From: Legionellales bacterium
GTDB taxonomy: Bacteria > Pseudomonadota > Gammaproteobacteria > Legionellales > Legionellaceae
DNA: 44,659 nucleotides
NCBI GenBank assembly: GCA_027449905.1
Contig: DAIDKT010000117.1
Coordinates: forward strand, 1 to 44,659
Reading direction: 5' to 3'
Of the stretch, positions 1 to 8,759 are shown one piece after another. Position 1 is the first letter of the stretch. Each line of letters starts with the position of its first letter. The position numbers and the translations under genes are program-made. The notes below the pieces were generated by a model, which made no database searches, was not told the origin of the DNA, and was given only the letters and a program-made list of their open reading frames with translations.

Positions 1-205
1 TGACCACACTTCATCCACAATGTCTTCTTTATGCTACAATAACAAATAAATAATTTATAAAAATCAAAACCCTAAAAACAAAGCTAACTACGACATTGTC
101 TTAATTATTTCAGGCTCATCTTAGGATTGGAAAATACTGATGATGCAGCTGTTAATTATCACAGTAAATACGCAAATCTCACGCAATTATCTCGATACTA
201 AACCA

Positions 206-367
206 TCACAAGTAAAATAATTTGATGAGTGTTAACAAATCGCTTTTTGCTTTTTCACCATTCGATAAGCACTCTATTATTTCTTTTGGAGTTAACCAAA
301 AATATTCAAAAAAATCATCTTTATTAAAATTTATGATCTTATCATATCGTATTTCATAAATGTGAAG
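206..367 (-). pseudogene. NUDIX hydrolase, C-terminal remnant
   Basis: Reading the minus strand from 367 down to the TGA at 208-206 gives 53 uninterrupted codons. They include YEIRYD, FFEYFWLTPKEIIECL and KAKSDLLTLIKLFYL. The FWLTPKE plus KSDL pattern resembles the C-terminal end of NUDIX-fold pyrophosphohydrolases, as I recognise it from the family. The frame is closed by a TGA at 373-371, and the NUDIX box itself (GX5EX7REUXEEXGU) is absent, so only the tail survives. It is one of several broken genes between the window start and tRNA-Ile. The assignment rests on a short stretch and is moderate at best. Confidence 0.45.
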
Positions 368-445
368 TGGTCACGAAAAAAGAAGCAGGATCTGATTAAT
401 TCATTAAATCCCGAGTGGGACGATTTATACCGTTCGCTATGCTAA
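362..445 (+). pseudogene. GIY-YIG nuclease family, C-terminal remnant
   Basis: The plus-strand frame ending at TAA 443-445 encodes about 27 residues, including KQDLINSLNPEWDDLY. The LI-x5-NPEW-x-DLY signature is typical of the last part of small GIY-YIG (UvrC-N-like) endonuclease proteins. The catalytic GIY and YIG strands are missing. Its first codons share bases 362-367 with the opposite-strand NUDIX remnant, so a rearrangement junction lies close to position 365. Known: these proteins are usually 80-100 residues. Inferred: this is the tail left after a deletion. Confidence 0.45.
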
Positions 446-623
446 AGACCCTGCCACTGAGGGAGATCCCTCGCTGCGCTCGGGACGTGCTGAAGTATCG
501 TCACCTTTTTTTGAACAACAATTTACTATAGGCTGTGCTGGGTTCGTGATGTAAAGAAAGAGACATGCATGGCATAACATGATCTAATTGGATTTCTGAA
601 GATTCACTTAGAAAAGGTTATCC
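446..623. other. Non-coding stretch with a degraded palindromic repeat
   Basis: No gene is seen. Around 461-486 there is a piece of the type GGGAGATCCCTCGCTGCGC followed by TCGGGAC, which looks like one arm of a common dispersed intergenic repeat. TCCCGAG near 409 can pair with CTCGGGA near 479. The part after about 530 probably holds the left end of the IS4-family element whose transposase starts at 624, but I cannot define its terminal inverted repeat. Confidence 0.3.
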
Positions 624-984
624 ATGCACATCACCAAGATTGTACATCAATTATTAGGTACAGCCATTCATAAAACACGTATTCAATCACTTATCCCTGT
701 TTTAACTGCGATTATTATGTCGAAACAATTACGTCTTACTCAATTAGGCCGAAGCTTGGATATATCAGGGAAAGAGCGTGCGGGAATTCATCGTATTGAT
801 AAGTTATTGTCAAATAACTACTATCAAAGCAAATCAATCGAGATATACAAAAAAGTAACACAATTAGTCATTGGAAATCAGGGTAGGCCTATTATTCTTG
901 TTGATTGGACGGGCTTACCCAATAGCCAATTAAAAACAGCAACTGGTGAACACTGCGCGTTAAGGGCATCTGTAATTGCGGAAG
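624..984 (+). pseudogene. IS4-family transposase, 5' fragment
   Basis: The first ~120 codons match the N-terminal part of IS4-type DDE transposases: an N-terminal helical DNA-binding region with LTQLGRSLDI and HRIDKLLSN, then IILVDWTGL carrying the first catalytic Asp, then GEHCALRASVIAEG. In intact relatives the LRAS...GR stretch leads into a further ~250 residues with the second Asp and the Glu; here it stops at about 984. After that the frame runs on for 36 codons of unrelated sequence (to 1094), because it reads the next gene fragment out of frame. The element cannot transpose by itself. A full IS4 transposase is usually 370-450 residues. Confidence 0.7.
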
Positions 985-985
985 G

Positions 986-1525
986 AATACGGGATGTCGG
1001 GATCAAGAAATTTGTCAATTACGTTGGGAATGGGAAATCAATATTCCTGAGTTACCGCATATTCTTGTGTTTATCGTTCCGGCTGAGTTGGTAAAGAATG
1101 GCGAAGAACGTTTGGTAGTTTGTAATGATGCCGCACCTTCCGTTGTGAATGCTGAGCGTGGGACACATCCAACGCATGTATTCAGTTACCGAAGTACGCC
1201 ATTAGTTAGGATGCTATCAACAGGTTGGCGTGATGCTAGGCGGGAAGCGGAGTTAAATGTAGTCGGTGTGCATGATCTGAAGCATACATTTGGACGACGA
1301 CTTCGCGCAGCAGGGGTTAGTTTCGAAGATCGTCAAGATCTCTTAGGACATCGCTCTGGGCGAATAACCACACATTATTCGTCGGCAGAACTGCAAAACT
1401 TGTATGAGGCTGCAAATCGCGTTTGTGAAAAGCAACGAAGTGGGGTGGTGCTCACGTTGTTGCGTAATCCAAACGGTAAGTCATTAGAGGTATGTAAACA
1501 AGCTTCAAAGGTGGTTTCTTTATAG
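986..1525 (+). pseudogene. Tyrosine recombinase (phage-type integrase), C-terminal fragment
   Basis: In the frame that ends at 1525 the reading continues upstream of the GTG at 1067 back to about 986. It gives TGCRDQEICQLRWEWE, the first catalytic Arg box of phage-type integrases. Then follow VFIVPAELVKNGEERLVVCN, HDLKHTFGRRLRAAGV (His-x-x-Arg-like box, with K where R is common), LLGHRSGRITTHYSSAE (conserved LLGH and the Tyr nucleophile in THYS). The N-terminal arm-binding and core-binding domains are missing, replaced by the IS4 fragment. The gene ends 92 bp from the 3' end of tRNA-Ile, the usual place for an integrase at a tRNA attachment site. I infer a remnant of an integrated element. 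Confidence 0.75.
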
Positions 1526-1539
1526 CCTTTTGAAGCTAG

Positions 1540-1559
1540 GTCACGCAAAAGTCACGCAA
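1540..1559 (+). repeat. Tandem pair GTCACGCAA
   Basis: GTCACGCAA occurs at 1540-1548 and again at 1551-1559, an 11-bp period (about one helical turn), just after the integrase remnant and before the tRNA. Such spacing would suit arm-type or directionality-factor sites of an integrase, but this is inference. Confidence 0.35.
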
Positions 1560-1616
1560 GGACTTTTGGCTTGATTGGGATGCAAGTGGTAACTGATTGA
1601 TTTTACTGGTTTTAAT

Positions 1617-1693
<77 letters not shown>

Positions 1694-1764
1694 GACGATG
1701 ACAATTGTAATGTCTAATGATGTTTATTGCTACAATATTTTTAGTTTATGTTGATAATTTAGCT

Positions 1765-3630
1765 CTAATCTCCTTCTAAGAAACTACGCAATTTTTCAGA
1801 GCGAGAGGGATGGCGAAGTTTTCTCAGCGCTTTGGCTTCAATTTGACGTATACGTTCTCTGGTAACGTCAAACTGTTTTCCAACTTCCTCTAATGTATGA
1901 TCAGTGTTCATTTCAATTCCAAAACGCATTCGCAAAACTTTGGCTTCGCGAGGGGTTAATGTTTCAAGGATTTCTAATGTCGCTTCCCTTAGACCCTCGG
2001 CCGTGGCGCAATCTATCGGGGATACAATATTGTCATCCTGAATGAAATCACCAAGTCTTGATTCATCATCATCACCAACAGGCGTATCCATTGAAATCGG
2101 TTCTTTTGCGATTTTGAGAACTTTGCGAATTTTATCCTCACTCAGCTCCATTTTTTCAGCTAATTCTTCCGGTGTCGCTTCATGCCCAGTTTCTTGTAAA
2201 ATTTGTCTGGAAATTCGATTTAGCTTGTTGATGGTTTCAATCATGTGAACCGGTATACGAATGGTTCTTGCTTGATCAGCAATCGATCGGGTAATCGCTT
2301 GGCGAATCCACCAGGTTGCATAAGTAGAGAATTTATAACCACGTCGATATTCAAATTTATCAACCGCTTTCATGAGGCCAATATTCCCTTCTTGAATCAG
2401 ATCTAGAAATTGTAAACCGCGGTTGGTATATTTTTTTGCAATTGAAATGACAAGTCGTAAATTTGCTTCAACCATTTCTTTTTTAGCACGTCTGGCCTTT
2501 GCTTCTCCAATCGACATCTCACGGTTAATGTCTTTAATTTCACTGATGGTTAAACCATATTCGTGCTCAAAAGCTGCCAGCTTGGTTTGTAGCTGTTTGA
2601 TTTCTTGCACATATTCATTGATGCGGACTGGATCAAGGTTTTTGTTGTGCTGGACAAGTTTATCAATCCATTCTATGTCTGTTTCTTTTCCTGGGAAGGT
2701 TTCGATAAACAGTTTTCGTGGTATCTTGGCTCTTTCAATGCAAACACGCATGATGTTGCGCTCAAACTCACGAATGTGATTACGTAGCTGTCTAAAATGG
2801 CGTGTCAGTTTATCAATTTGTCTCGAAGTTAACTTTAGTTTTAAAAAAGACTCGGACATAATATTCAGTAACTCAACTGTTTGTTTGTCTGTTCGTCCAT
2901 ATTTGGCCAAGGAAAGCATAACTTTTTCGTAATTTTCATGAAGTTCATCAAAGTACACTTTGGCTTGCTCAAGGTTCGGGCCATCGTCCCCATCAATGCC
3001 ACCATCACCGTCACCATCTTCAGCATCACCCAATAATTCGACTGGATCAGTTAGTGCATCTTGCTGTGACTCTTCCAGCATCGAGCCAATACTAGAAGGC
3101 GGAGCGCTTTCATCATCCGAAAAGCCGCTGATGATCTCGTTTAATCGCATTTCCTCTTTGAGGACCAGACCATAATCATCAAGCACTAATTTGACCGTTT
3201 CAGGATAGTAGGCCAAGGATCTCAATACCTGATAAATACCTTCTTCAATCCGTTTCGCAATGCGAATTTCACCCTCACGCGTTAGGAGTTCTACTGTACC
3301 CATTTCACGCATGTAGGCGCGCACAGGATCTGTTACTCGGCCAGTCTCTTTATCAACCGATGCAATAACTGTTGCCGCTTCATCAATATCCTCTGGTGCT
3401 TCTTCGGTATTCCCAAGTAAAGCAACCAACTCATCATCACCCGGTGGTTGCTCAAAAACTTTGATATTCATGTTTTCAAGAATATTAATGATGACGTCAA
3501 AATTTTCTGTATCTACCAGATTGGGTAGCAAATCATTAATTTGTGCATGTGTTAGATAGCTTTGGTCTTTTCCTAATCGAATTACATTGGTAATCTGCGA
3601 TTGTTGCTGATCTTGATCGTGTGTGCTCAT
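1765..3630 (-). CDS. rpoD: RNA polymerase primary sigma factor sigma-70
   Basis: At 621 residues this is the expected length for gammaproteobacterial RpoD. It has the N-terminal region 1.1, region 1.2 ([15 protein letters not shown]), an acidic non-conserved region with an Asp/Gly-rich run around residue 200-215, region 2 ([41 protein letters not shown]), region 3, and region 4.2 ([20 protein letters not shown]) that binds the -35 element. It directs RNA polymerase to housekeeping promoters. It is the last gene of the rpsU-yqeY-dnaG-rpoD block, 165 bp after dnaG. That gap holds its own likely promoter, as in other bacteria where rpoD is also transcribed separately. The ATG at 3630 follows AGGTG at a slightly long spacing. 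Confidence 0.98.
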   Translation of the reverse strand: MSTHDQDQQQSQITNVIRLGKDQSYLTHAQINDLLPNLVDTENFDVIINILENMNIKVFEQPPGDDELVALLGNTEEAPEDIDEAATVIASVDKETGRVTDPVRAYMREMGTVELLTREGEIRIAKRIEEGIYQVLRSLAYYPETVKLVLDDYGLVLKEEMRLNEIISGFSDDESAPPSSIGSMLEESQQDALTDPVELLGDAEDGDGDGGIDGDDGPNLEQAKVYFDELHENYEKVMLSLAKYGRTDKQTVELLNIMSESFLKLKLTSRQIDKLTRHFRQLRNHIREFERNIMRVCIERAKIPRKLFIETFPGKETDIEWIDKLVQHNKNLDPVRINEYVQEIKQLQTKLAAFEHEYGLTISEIKDINREMSIGEAKARRAKKEMVEANLRLVISIAKKYTNRGLQFLDLIQEGNIGLMKAVDKFEYRRGYKFSTYATWWIRQAITRSIADQARTIRIPVHMIETINKLNRISRQILQETGHEATPEELAEKMELSEDKIRKVLKIAKEPISMDTPVGDDDESRLGDFIQDDNIVSPIDCATAEGLREATLEILETLTPREAKVLRMRFGIEMNTDHTLEEVGKQFDVTRERIRQIEAKALRKLRHPSRSEKLRSFLEGD

Positions 3631-3666
3631 AGAGATTCGTACACCTGCGCTAGTTTAGGAGAATTT

Positions 3667-3751
3667 CTTCAGAAGGCTGAAGATATTGATAAAAAACCAT
3701 AAATATCGTAACAAATGACTTAATTATAAACTTACTTTTTGAAACATGCTA
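3667..3751 (-). promoter_or_regulatory. Putative internal rpoD promoter and leader hairpin
   Basis: On the minus strand a TATAAT -10 box lies at 3728-3723 in a very AT-rich tract, with only a poor -35 (TAGCAT) 17 bp upstream. Between it and the rpoD ATG is a perfect 6-bp hairpin CTTCAG-CCTT-CTGAAG (3682-3667). The boxes are visible; promoter activity is inferred. Confidence 0.35.
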
Positions 3752-3795
3752 TACATATTTAGGGATCATGTACAATAAAGGCATCGTCGATTTTA

Positions 3796-5535
3796 TCAGT
3801 CTATTTTGATATGTCGCTGTGTGAGTAATCGTTGTAGTTCTTTTTGTTCTGATCCAGTTAATCCTGAGTTTCTCGCTTTTTCGATTAATACTTGAATTTT
3901 ATTTTCTTGATCTTGTTTGGATAAAAAAATCACAATATCCATCAGTTCTTTTGCTAAAACCTGACCGGGAACTTGGTGATCCCATGTTGCTAATTGATTG
4001 AGGTTGTCAAATAAAGGCGAACCACGCCAACACTCAATCAGGGAGGCGGTATTTGTGGTTGGATTTTGCTTAATTTGTTCGATAATTTCGTGTAATACGT
4101 GATGTTTGTTGTTATTAAAATCTAATGTTTTGAATATGTTTTCGCATTCGAAATAAAGCGCTGGCGATTGCAATAGTAAAGCCATCGCGATTCGAAGTGG
4201 TGTTCTTTTAATTCGCGAGATGTTTGTGTGATTCGTTTTTGACGATCCTAAACTTGGGTTTTCATCAATTAATTGTAAAATTCTATGATTTTCTATGTGT
4301 GTAATCTTCGCTAGTTCTTCAATCAGCAATTGCTTGTAGGGCCCCTCGGGCATTTTAATAAGATAAGGTTTTGCTGCGCTGATTAAAAGACTCTTGCCAC
4401 TTAAATCATGGGTGTTGATATCCTGCAATAGGGTGTCAAAGAAAAACCGATTGAATGGCAGAGCTTTCTCTAAATATTGCTCAAAAACCAGTTGACCCTC
4501 AAGTCGAATAAAACTATCGGGATCATGATTTTCAGGCAAAAATACAAAGTTGGCTGTCAGATTTGAATTAAGGCAAGGAAGACAGCTTTCTAATGCGCGC
4601 CATGCGGCTTGCTGACCGGCTTTATCTCCATCAAAACAAAAAATAAGTTGTTTTGTGTGTTTGCTTAATAATTGGATATGGTAAATGCTGGTTGCCGTAC
4701 CTAACGTGGCAACGACCCGATGAATGCCGAACTGCGCCAAGGCAAGCACATCTAGATAACCTTCAACAATAATGATATAAGGAATTGCCTGCTTTCGTTG
4801 AATGAGTTGGTGCAGACCATATAGCTCACGATTTTTTTGAAATAAAACAGTTTCTGGTGAGTTGAGATATTTTGGTTTTTGATCATTGTTTAATGTTCGT
4901 CCACCAAAGCCTATGATGCGGCCACGCCTATCATGGATGGGAAACATGATGCGTTGTCGGTATCGATCATAGGTTTTTCCATCTTCTTTTTTGATAGTCA
5001 TACCAGTCGCGAGCAGATCTGATCGATTATTTTTGAAGCGAGTTTCTAAAGTTTGCCACCCAGTTGGTGCATATCCTATGAGGTAATCACGGGCTATTTC
5101 ACCACTCACGCCCCGTTGTTTTAGATAGTGAATAGCTTCTTTCCCAGATATTTTTAATTGTTGTTGATAAAATACACTAACCTGTTCTAGAAATTGGTAC
5201 AGGTTCATTTTTTTATTGTCCACATCAGGAAGATCTTCACGAGGTACTTGCATACCAACGCGAGTTGCTAATGTTTCTATTGCATCTGGAAATGGCTGTT
5301 GGAGATAATTCATTACAAAATTAATGACGTTACCACTGGCCCCACAACCGAAGCAATGATAAAACTGCTTGTTGGAGGAGACATTAAATGAAGGTGTTTT
5401 TTCATGATGGAATGGACAGCAAGCTAGGTGAGAGGTACCTCTTTTTTTCAGGGGGACATAACTGTCGATAAACTCAACAATATCTACTCGGCTTAAAAGC
5501 TCATCGATAAAGGAACGGGGTATTAAACCTTGCAT
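3796..5535 (-). CDS. dnaG: DNA primase
   Basis: This 579-residue protein synthesises RNA primers at the replication fork with DnaB helicase. The N-terminal CHC2 zinc-binding domain shows C40-x2-H43 and C61-x2-C64 (CCPFHHEKTPSF, HCFGCGASG). The RNA-polymerase core contains the TOPRIM segments IIIVEGYLDVLAL and FCFDGDKAGQQA with the acidic metal-binding residues. The C-terminal ~150 residues, which in the family contact DnaB, are weakly conserved as usual. The gene is third in the block, with a 269-bp spacer after yqeY instead of tight coupling. No clear Shine-Dalgarno sequence precedes the ATG, which would suit low expression. Confidence 0.97.
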   Translation of the reverse strand: MQGLIPRSFIDELLSRVDIVEFIDSYVPLKKRGTSHLACCPFHHEKTPSFNVSSNKQFYHCFGCGASGNVINFVMNYLQQPFPDAIETLATRVGMQVPREDLPDVDNKKMNLYQFLEQVSVFYQQQLKISGKEAIHYLKQRGVSGEIARDYLIGYAPTGWQTLETRFKNNRSDLLATGMTIKKEDGKTYDRYRQRIMFPIHDRRGRIIGFGGRTLNNDQKPKYLNSPETVLFQKNRELYGLHQLIQRKQAIPYIIIVEGYLDVLALAQFGIHRVVATLGTATSIYHIQLLSKHTKQLIFCFDGDKAGQQAAWRALESCLPCLNSNLTANFVFLPENHDPDSFIRLEGQLVFEQYLEKALPFNRFFFDTLLQDINTHDLSGKSLLISAAKPYLIKMPEGPYKQLLIEELAKITHIENHRILQLIDENPSLGSSKTNHTNISRIKRTPLRIAMALLLQSPALYFECENIFKTLDFNNNKHHVLHEIIEQIKQNPTTNTASLIECWRGSPLFDNLNQLATWDHQVPGQVLAKELMDIVIFLSKQDQENKIQVLIEKARNSGLTGSEQKELQRLLTQRHIKID

Positions 5536-5564
5536 GAACGGGTGCCAATTTCCTTATCTGGACT

Positions 5565-5669
5565 TTGGTTTTTTTTAAATAATTTTTTTTAACCAAGATA
5601 TGTCGATTATTCACGTTAAAACTCAGATATTGGTTTATCCGTGGTATCTATTGATCCCGTGAATAAACC
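5565..5669. repeat. Two inverted repeats in the yqeY-dnaG spacer
   Basis: Positions 5632-5648 and 5653-5669 form an imperfect 17-bp stem (13 of 17 paired) with a TATT loop; the arms begin GGTTTATCC and end GAATAAACC. Closer to dnaG, TTGGTT (5565-5570) and AACCAA (5591-5596) enclose two runs of eight T separated by an A-rich stretch. In the transcript these lie just before dnaG and could act as a processing site or partial terminator. In E. coli a terminator lies between rpsU and dnaG, so a similar role is plausible but unproven. The remaining spacer to 5804 has no recognisable feature. Confidence 0.45.
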
Positions 5670-5804
5670 ATCTCACGTCGGTGTTTTAGAATAAATTGTC
5701 AACAGATCCTAATTCTTAAAAAGGCCAAAGCGCAGCTTATGGTTGAGCCAGTGCCTCTTCAATATGAAAGCTTAGGAAAAGCATCTACGCGTTCATCCTA
5801 TGAT

Positions 5805-6260
5805 TTAATCTTGATGAGATACTAGTTTTGTTTTAATGAGGGCACTGACTTGGGCCATATCAGCTCGTCCTTGAACGGACGGCTTCAAATGAGCCATGAT
5901 CTTACCCATGTCACTGATGCTGGTTGGATTGACTGCAGAAAATGCTTGATCAATTAAACTGGATATGTCAGCGTCTGTTAATGGGGCAGGTAAATAATGT
6001 CGAATTAGTTCAAGCTCGAATTCTTCTTGCTCGACTAAATCATGACGATTCGCGGCTTTAAATTGATGAATAGACTCATGGCGTTGTTTGGACATTTTAT
6101 CGAGAACCACAAGCAATCGCGAGTCATCAATTTCTATACGTTCATCAACTTCTATTTGTTTAATGGCTGCGGTAATCAAGCGGAGCGCTTCGAGTTTTTT
6201 CTTATCTCTGGCTCGCATTGCGTCTTTTAAGTCATCATTAATTTTAACTTTAATGCTCAT
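5805..6260 (-). CDS. yqeY: GatB/YqeY domain protein
   Basis: This 151-residue protein is all helical in character and matches the GatB/YqeY family, with MRARDKKKLEALRLITAAIKQ near the N-terminus and MGKIMAHLKPSVQGRADM near the C-terminus. The same fold forms the tail domain of the GatB amidotransferase subunit, which grips tRNA; the function of the free-standing protein is not well known. It starts 3 bp after the rpsU stop, so the two are co-translated. The order rpsU-yqeY-dnaG-rpoD is common in many gammaproteobacteria. Confidence 0.93.
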   Translation of the reverse strand: MSIKVKINDDLKDAMRARDKKKLEALRLITAAIKQIEVDERIEIDDSRLLVVLDKMSKQRHESIHQFKAANRHDLVEQEEFELELIRHYLPAPLTDADISSLIDQAFSAVNPTSISDMGKIMAHLKPSVQGRADMAQVSALIKTKLVSHQD

Positions 6261-6263
6261 GTT

Positions 6264-6488
6264 TTAGCGACGTCTTTTATCAGCGCGACCCGAGCTAACA
6301 TCACGCGATGTTTTTTTAAGGTGGCGTTTAATAGCGGCAGCTTGTTTTCTTTTGCGCTCAGCAGTTGGTTTTTCGTAAAATTCTCGTCGACGCAGCTCAG
6401 TTAATAAGCCGGCTTTTTCGCAAGACCGTTTAAAACGGCGCAAAGCATATTCTGGATTTTCACCTTCTTTAACACGAACGGTGGGCAT
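6264..6488 (-). CDS. rpsU: 30S ribosomal protein S21
   Basis: This small basic protein of 74 residues contains the S21 pattern ([34 protein letters not shown], split here by charge-rich helices). S21 binds near the anti-Shine-Dalgarno end of 16S rRNA and helps start translation of natural mRNAs. It is the first gene of the macromolecular synthesis block, tying ribosome, primase and sigma factor expression together. The ATG is preceded by GAGG at good spacing, and a strong promoter lies at 6525-6553. Confidence 0.97.
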   Translation of the reverse strand: MPTVRVKEGENPEYALRRFKRSCEKAGLLTELRRREFYEKPTAERKRKQAAAIKRHLKKTSRDVSSGRADKRRR

Positions 6489-6524
6489 TCAGTTGTCCTC
6501 AAATAATTCATAGATTGGATGGCA

Positions 6525-6553
6525 ATTCTAGTGCGACTTCGCTCAACAGTCAA
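6525..6553 (-). promoter_or_regulatory. sigma70 promoter of the rpsU block
   Basis: On the minus strand: -35 TTGACT (6553-6548), exactly 17 bp spacer, -10 TAGAAT (6530-6525), 37 bp before the rpsU ATG. Both boxes match consensus at 5 of 6 positions with optimal spacing, so this is the best housekeeping promoter in the window. Confidence 0.75.
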
Positions 6554-6756
6554 GTGAACAGACATATTTTTTGATAAAATAACTTGGTAACATACTCATT
6601 CTACCTCAAGATACTGGTTTCATGGATGGTTTCTTGTTCTGCTTACCCAATGGTTCGTTGCGCTTCCCCTGATTGTGTTTGATTTCCTGTGCAAAATAGC
6701 ATTTTGAAGTTTATTGGGTATATAATTGTTTTTTTCACTATGATTGTGTATAAAAT

Positions 6757-7785
6757 ATGCGCGTTTTAGGTATCGAGTCTTCCTGCGATGAGACTGGCAT
6801 TGCGATTTATTGTTCGGATCAAGGTCTGTTGTCACATGCGCTATACTCTCAAGTTGAATTACACCGTGAATTTGGGGGGGTTGTGCCTGAATTAGCCTCA
6901 CGGGATCATGTTAAACATTTGTTGCCTTTGGTGGTGAAAGCACTGTTCGAAGCGAAACTTTCTAAGCAAGATCTTGATGCCGTTGCTTACACTGCCGGTC
7001 CCGGCTTGATAGGGGCTTTATTGGCAGGTGCTTGTTTTGCGAAGAGTTTAGCTTATGCTTTGGCCATACCTGCCATTGCTGTCCATCATCTTGAAGCGCA
7101 TATACTGGCTGCAAAATTAGAGAGGCCAATGCTGGTATTTCCGTTTGTTGCCTTGTTGGTATCAGGAGGTCACACTCAATTGCTCGAGGTCAAAGCGCTT
7201 GGTGAGTATCGATTGTTAGGTGATACGCTAGATGATGCAGTGGGAGAGGCTTTTGATAAAACTGCTAAATTAATGGGGCTACCTTATCCTGGCGGAGCTG
7301 AGTTGGCAAAATTAGCTGATTTAGCATGTACAGAAAATATGAATCAATTCCCAGAGTTTCCAAGACCCATGGTCGACAGGCCCGGCTTGGATTTTAGTTT
7401 TAGTGGTTTAAAAACACACGCGCTTCATGTTTGGCAACAGTCCGATCAAAGTCAAGCTGCACGGATAGGTATTGCCAAATCTTTTCAGGATGCAGTGATC
7501 GACACCTTGGTGATTAAATGTAAAAGAGCGTGTCAAGAGGTTGGCAGTAAGCGTTTGGTGGTGGCTGGTGGCGTGGGTGCAAATCAAGCTTTAAGAGCTG
7601 AACTAACGAGGTTGATGTCTGGGCTAAAGGGAGAAGTATTTTATCCCCGAATGGAATACTGTACTGATAATGGTGCGATGGTTGCTTATGCGGGCTGTCA
7701 GCATTTAATGCGGGGGGAGCGAGATCAATCCCAAGCAATTGATGTGAAAGCACGTTGGCCACTGATGGATGAACACTTGGATTAG
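6757..7785 (+). CDS. tsaD: tRNA N6-threonylcarbamoyladenosine transferase subunit
   Basis: TsaD (342 residues, usual length ~335-345) transfers the threonylcarbamoyl group to A37 of tRNAs reading ANN codons, together with TsaB and TsaE. It begins [13 protein letters not shown], the family's nucleotide-binding start. It carries the metal-binding HHLEAH (H111, H115), [11 protein letters not shown], the [18 protein letters not shown] segment and [13 protein letters not shown] near the end. It is divergent from rpsU, as in many gammaproteobacteria. No Shine-Dalgarno is evident; the ATG sits directly after the AT-rich TGTATAAAAT, so translation from a very short leader is possible. A TATAAT at 6720-6725 may be its -10 box. 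Confidence 0.97.
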   Translation: MRVLGIESSCDETGIAIYCSDQGLLSHALYSQVELHREFGGVVPELASRDHVKHLLPLVVKALFEAKLSKQDLDAVAYTAGPGLIGALLAGACFAKSLAYALAIPAIAVHHLEAHILAAKLERPMLVFPFVALLVSGGHTQLLEVKALGEYRLLGDTLDDAVGEAFDKTAKLMGLPYPGGAELAKLADLACTENMNQFPEFPRPMVDRPGLDFSFSGLKTHALHVWQQSDQSQAARIGIAKSFQDAVIDTLVIKCKRACQEVGSKRLVVAGGVGANQALRAELTRLMSGLKGEVFYPRMEYCTDNGAMVAYAGCQHLMRGERDQSQAIDVKARWPLMDEHLD

Positions 7786-8580
7786 ATTGGTTTTTACAAA
7801 CATTTCATTTGAAAAATAATTCAAATTAATCAAAGGATTCAGTGTTGTTGTTTCATGAAAAATGAACAAATAAACCAAAATACACCAGCTTAAAGTACTT
7901 GCTAATATAATGAACATAAATCCCGCATGACCAATCAACGAGAACGTATAAAATAAATCCAGCAATATAGCTGAAAATAATAAAAATCCGGTCCAATCTA
8001 ATTTATTCATATGCTTGGATTGATCATGACGTAATGTATACAAAGAAATAGCAGCTAACAGCAGACTAATCGGGCCAGATAACAAAAACACCATTTGCCA
8101 GCCAAATACATCTTGAATAACACCGCCTAAAAATGGTGCAATTGCTGGTGCGATAAGAGATGGTAAGAAAGTAAGGCTGGTAATGCTCGCATATTCGGAT
8201 TTATCAAATGTCCGGTAAATAATGGTCATACCCTCCGGAATAAGCATGCCTCCTCCAATACCGTGGATAAATCTCAATACCAATAAAATGGGTAAATTCG
8301 GTGCAAAGGAACAGCGTGTTGAGCCAAAGCCAAACAAACACATGGATAAGACGTAGATTTTTTTAAATCCGAATCGCTCTCCTAGCCAACAGCTAATCGG
8401 AATTGAAATCGCCAATGCGAGAAGAAAGGAAAAACTCACCCAGTCAGTTGATGTCACTGGAATATGAAAGGTCTTTGCAACAGATGGGAGAGTTATGTTT
8501 ACAATTGTTAAATCTAAACGGTCCAAGAATAAAACAATTGCATATATGGCTGCAACAAAATATTTATATTGAAATTTCAT
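7705..8580 (-). pseudogene. MFS drug-efflux transporter (DHA2/EmrB type), truncated
   Basis: The N-terminal ~270 residues match EmrB/QacA-like transporters of the 14-TM DHA2 group: LDLTIVNITLPSVA in TM1, WVSFSFLLALAISIPISCWLGERFG (TM2-3 with the loop motif), FIHGIGGGMLIP (motif in TM4), and LSGPISLLLAAISLYTLR (TM6). Full members have 450-520 residues. Here the frame enters the 3' end of tsaD on the opposite strand after about position 7786, so the last ~25 residues are not transporter sequence. About half of the membrane segments are lost. The cleanest reading is a deletion ending at the tsaD stop codon. It is unlikely to transport anything. Confidence 0.75.
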
Positions 8581-8637
8581 GAGTTGTCTTAGAAACTATG
8601 ACCTCAATACTCATGAACAGAAATGTGTGGCCATCAG

Positions 8638-8754
8638 TCATTTTTGATGCAATCCACGTTTATTCATAAAACTATTCAGCGCGATATAATTTGCATAACC
8701 CAGTACTTTTGCTGGTTCCCTGGATGATAATCCATCAGCAACTAATTCTTTCAT
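8638..8754 (-). CDS. Small helix-turn-helix-like ORF, 38 residues
   Basis: Immediately after the plsY stop on the same strand there is ATG...TGA encoding 38 residues, including ELVADGLSSREPAKVLGY and FMNKRGL. The spacing of Gly-Leu-Ser, Ala-x-x-Leu-Gly and the final KRGL resembles the single helix-turn-helix of GcrA-like or phage DNA-binding proteins, with Pro in place of the usual Ile/Val in helix 2. It could be a remnant of a longer regulator or a true small protein. No good Shine-Dalgarno is seen. The ORF is too short for a firm assignment. Confidence 0.3.
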   Translation of the reverse strand: MKELVADGLSSREPAKVLGYANYIALNSFMNKRGLHQK

Positions 8755-8759
8755 TTTAT

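Noticed and set aside
1..205. Possible coding tail on the plus strand ending at TAA ~201 (LENTDDAAVNYHSKYANLTQ)
   Set aside because: The short open stretch cannot be tied to any family; it may be another decayed fragment but evidence is too thin.
1540..1559. CRISPR-like direct repeats
   Set aside because: Only two 9-bp copies with a 2-bp gap; no array of spaced repeats exists anywhere in the window.
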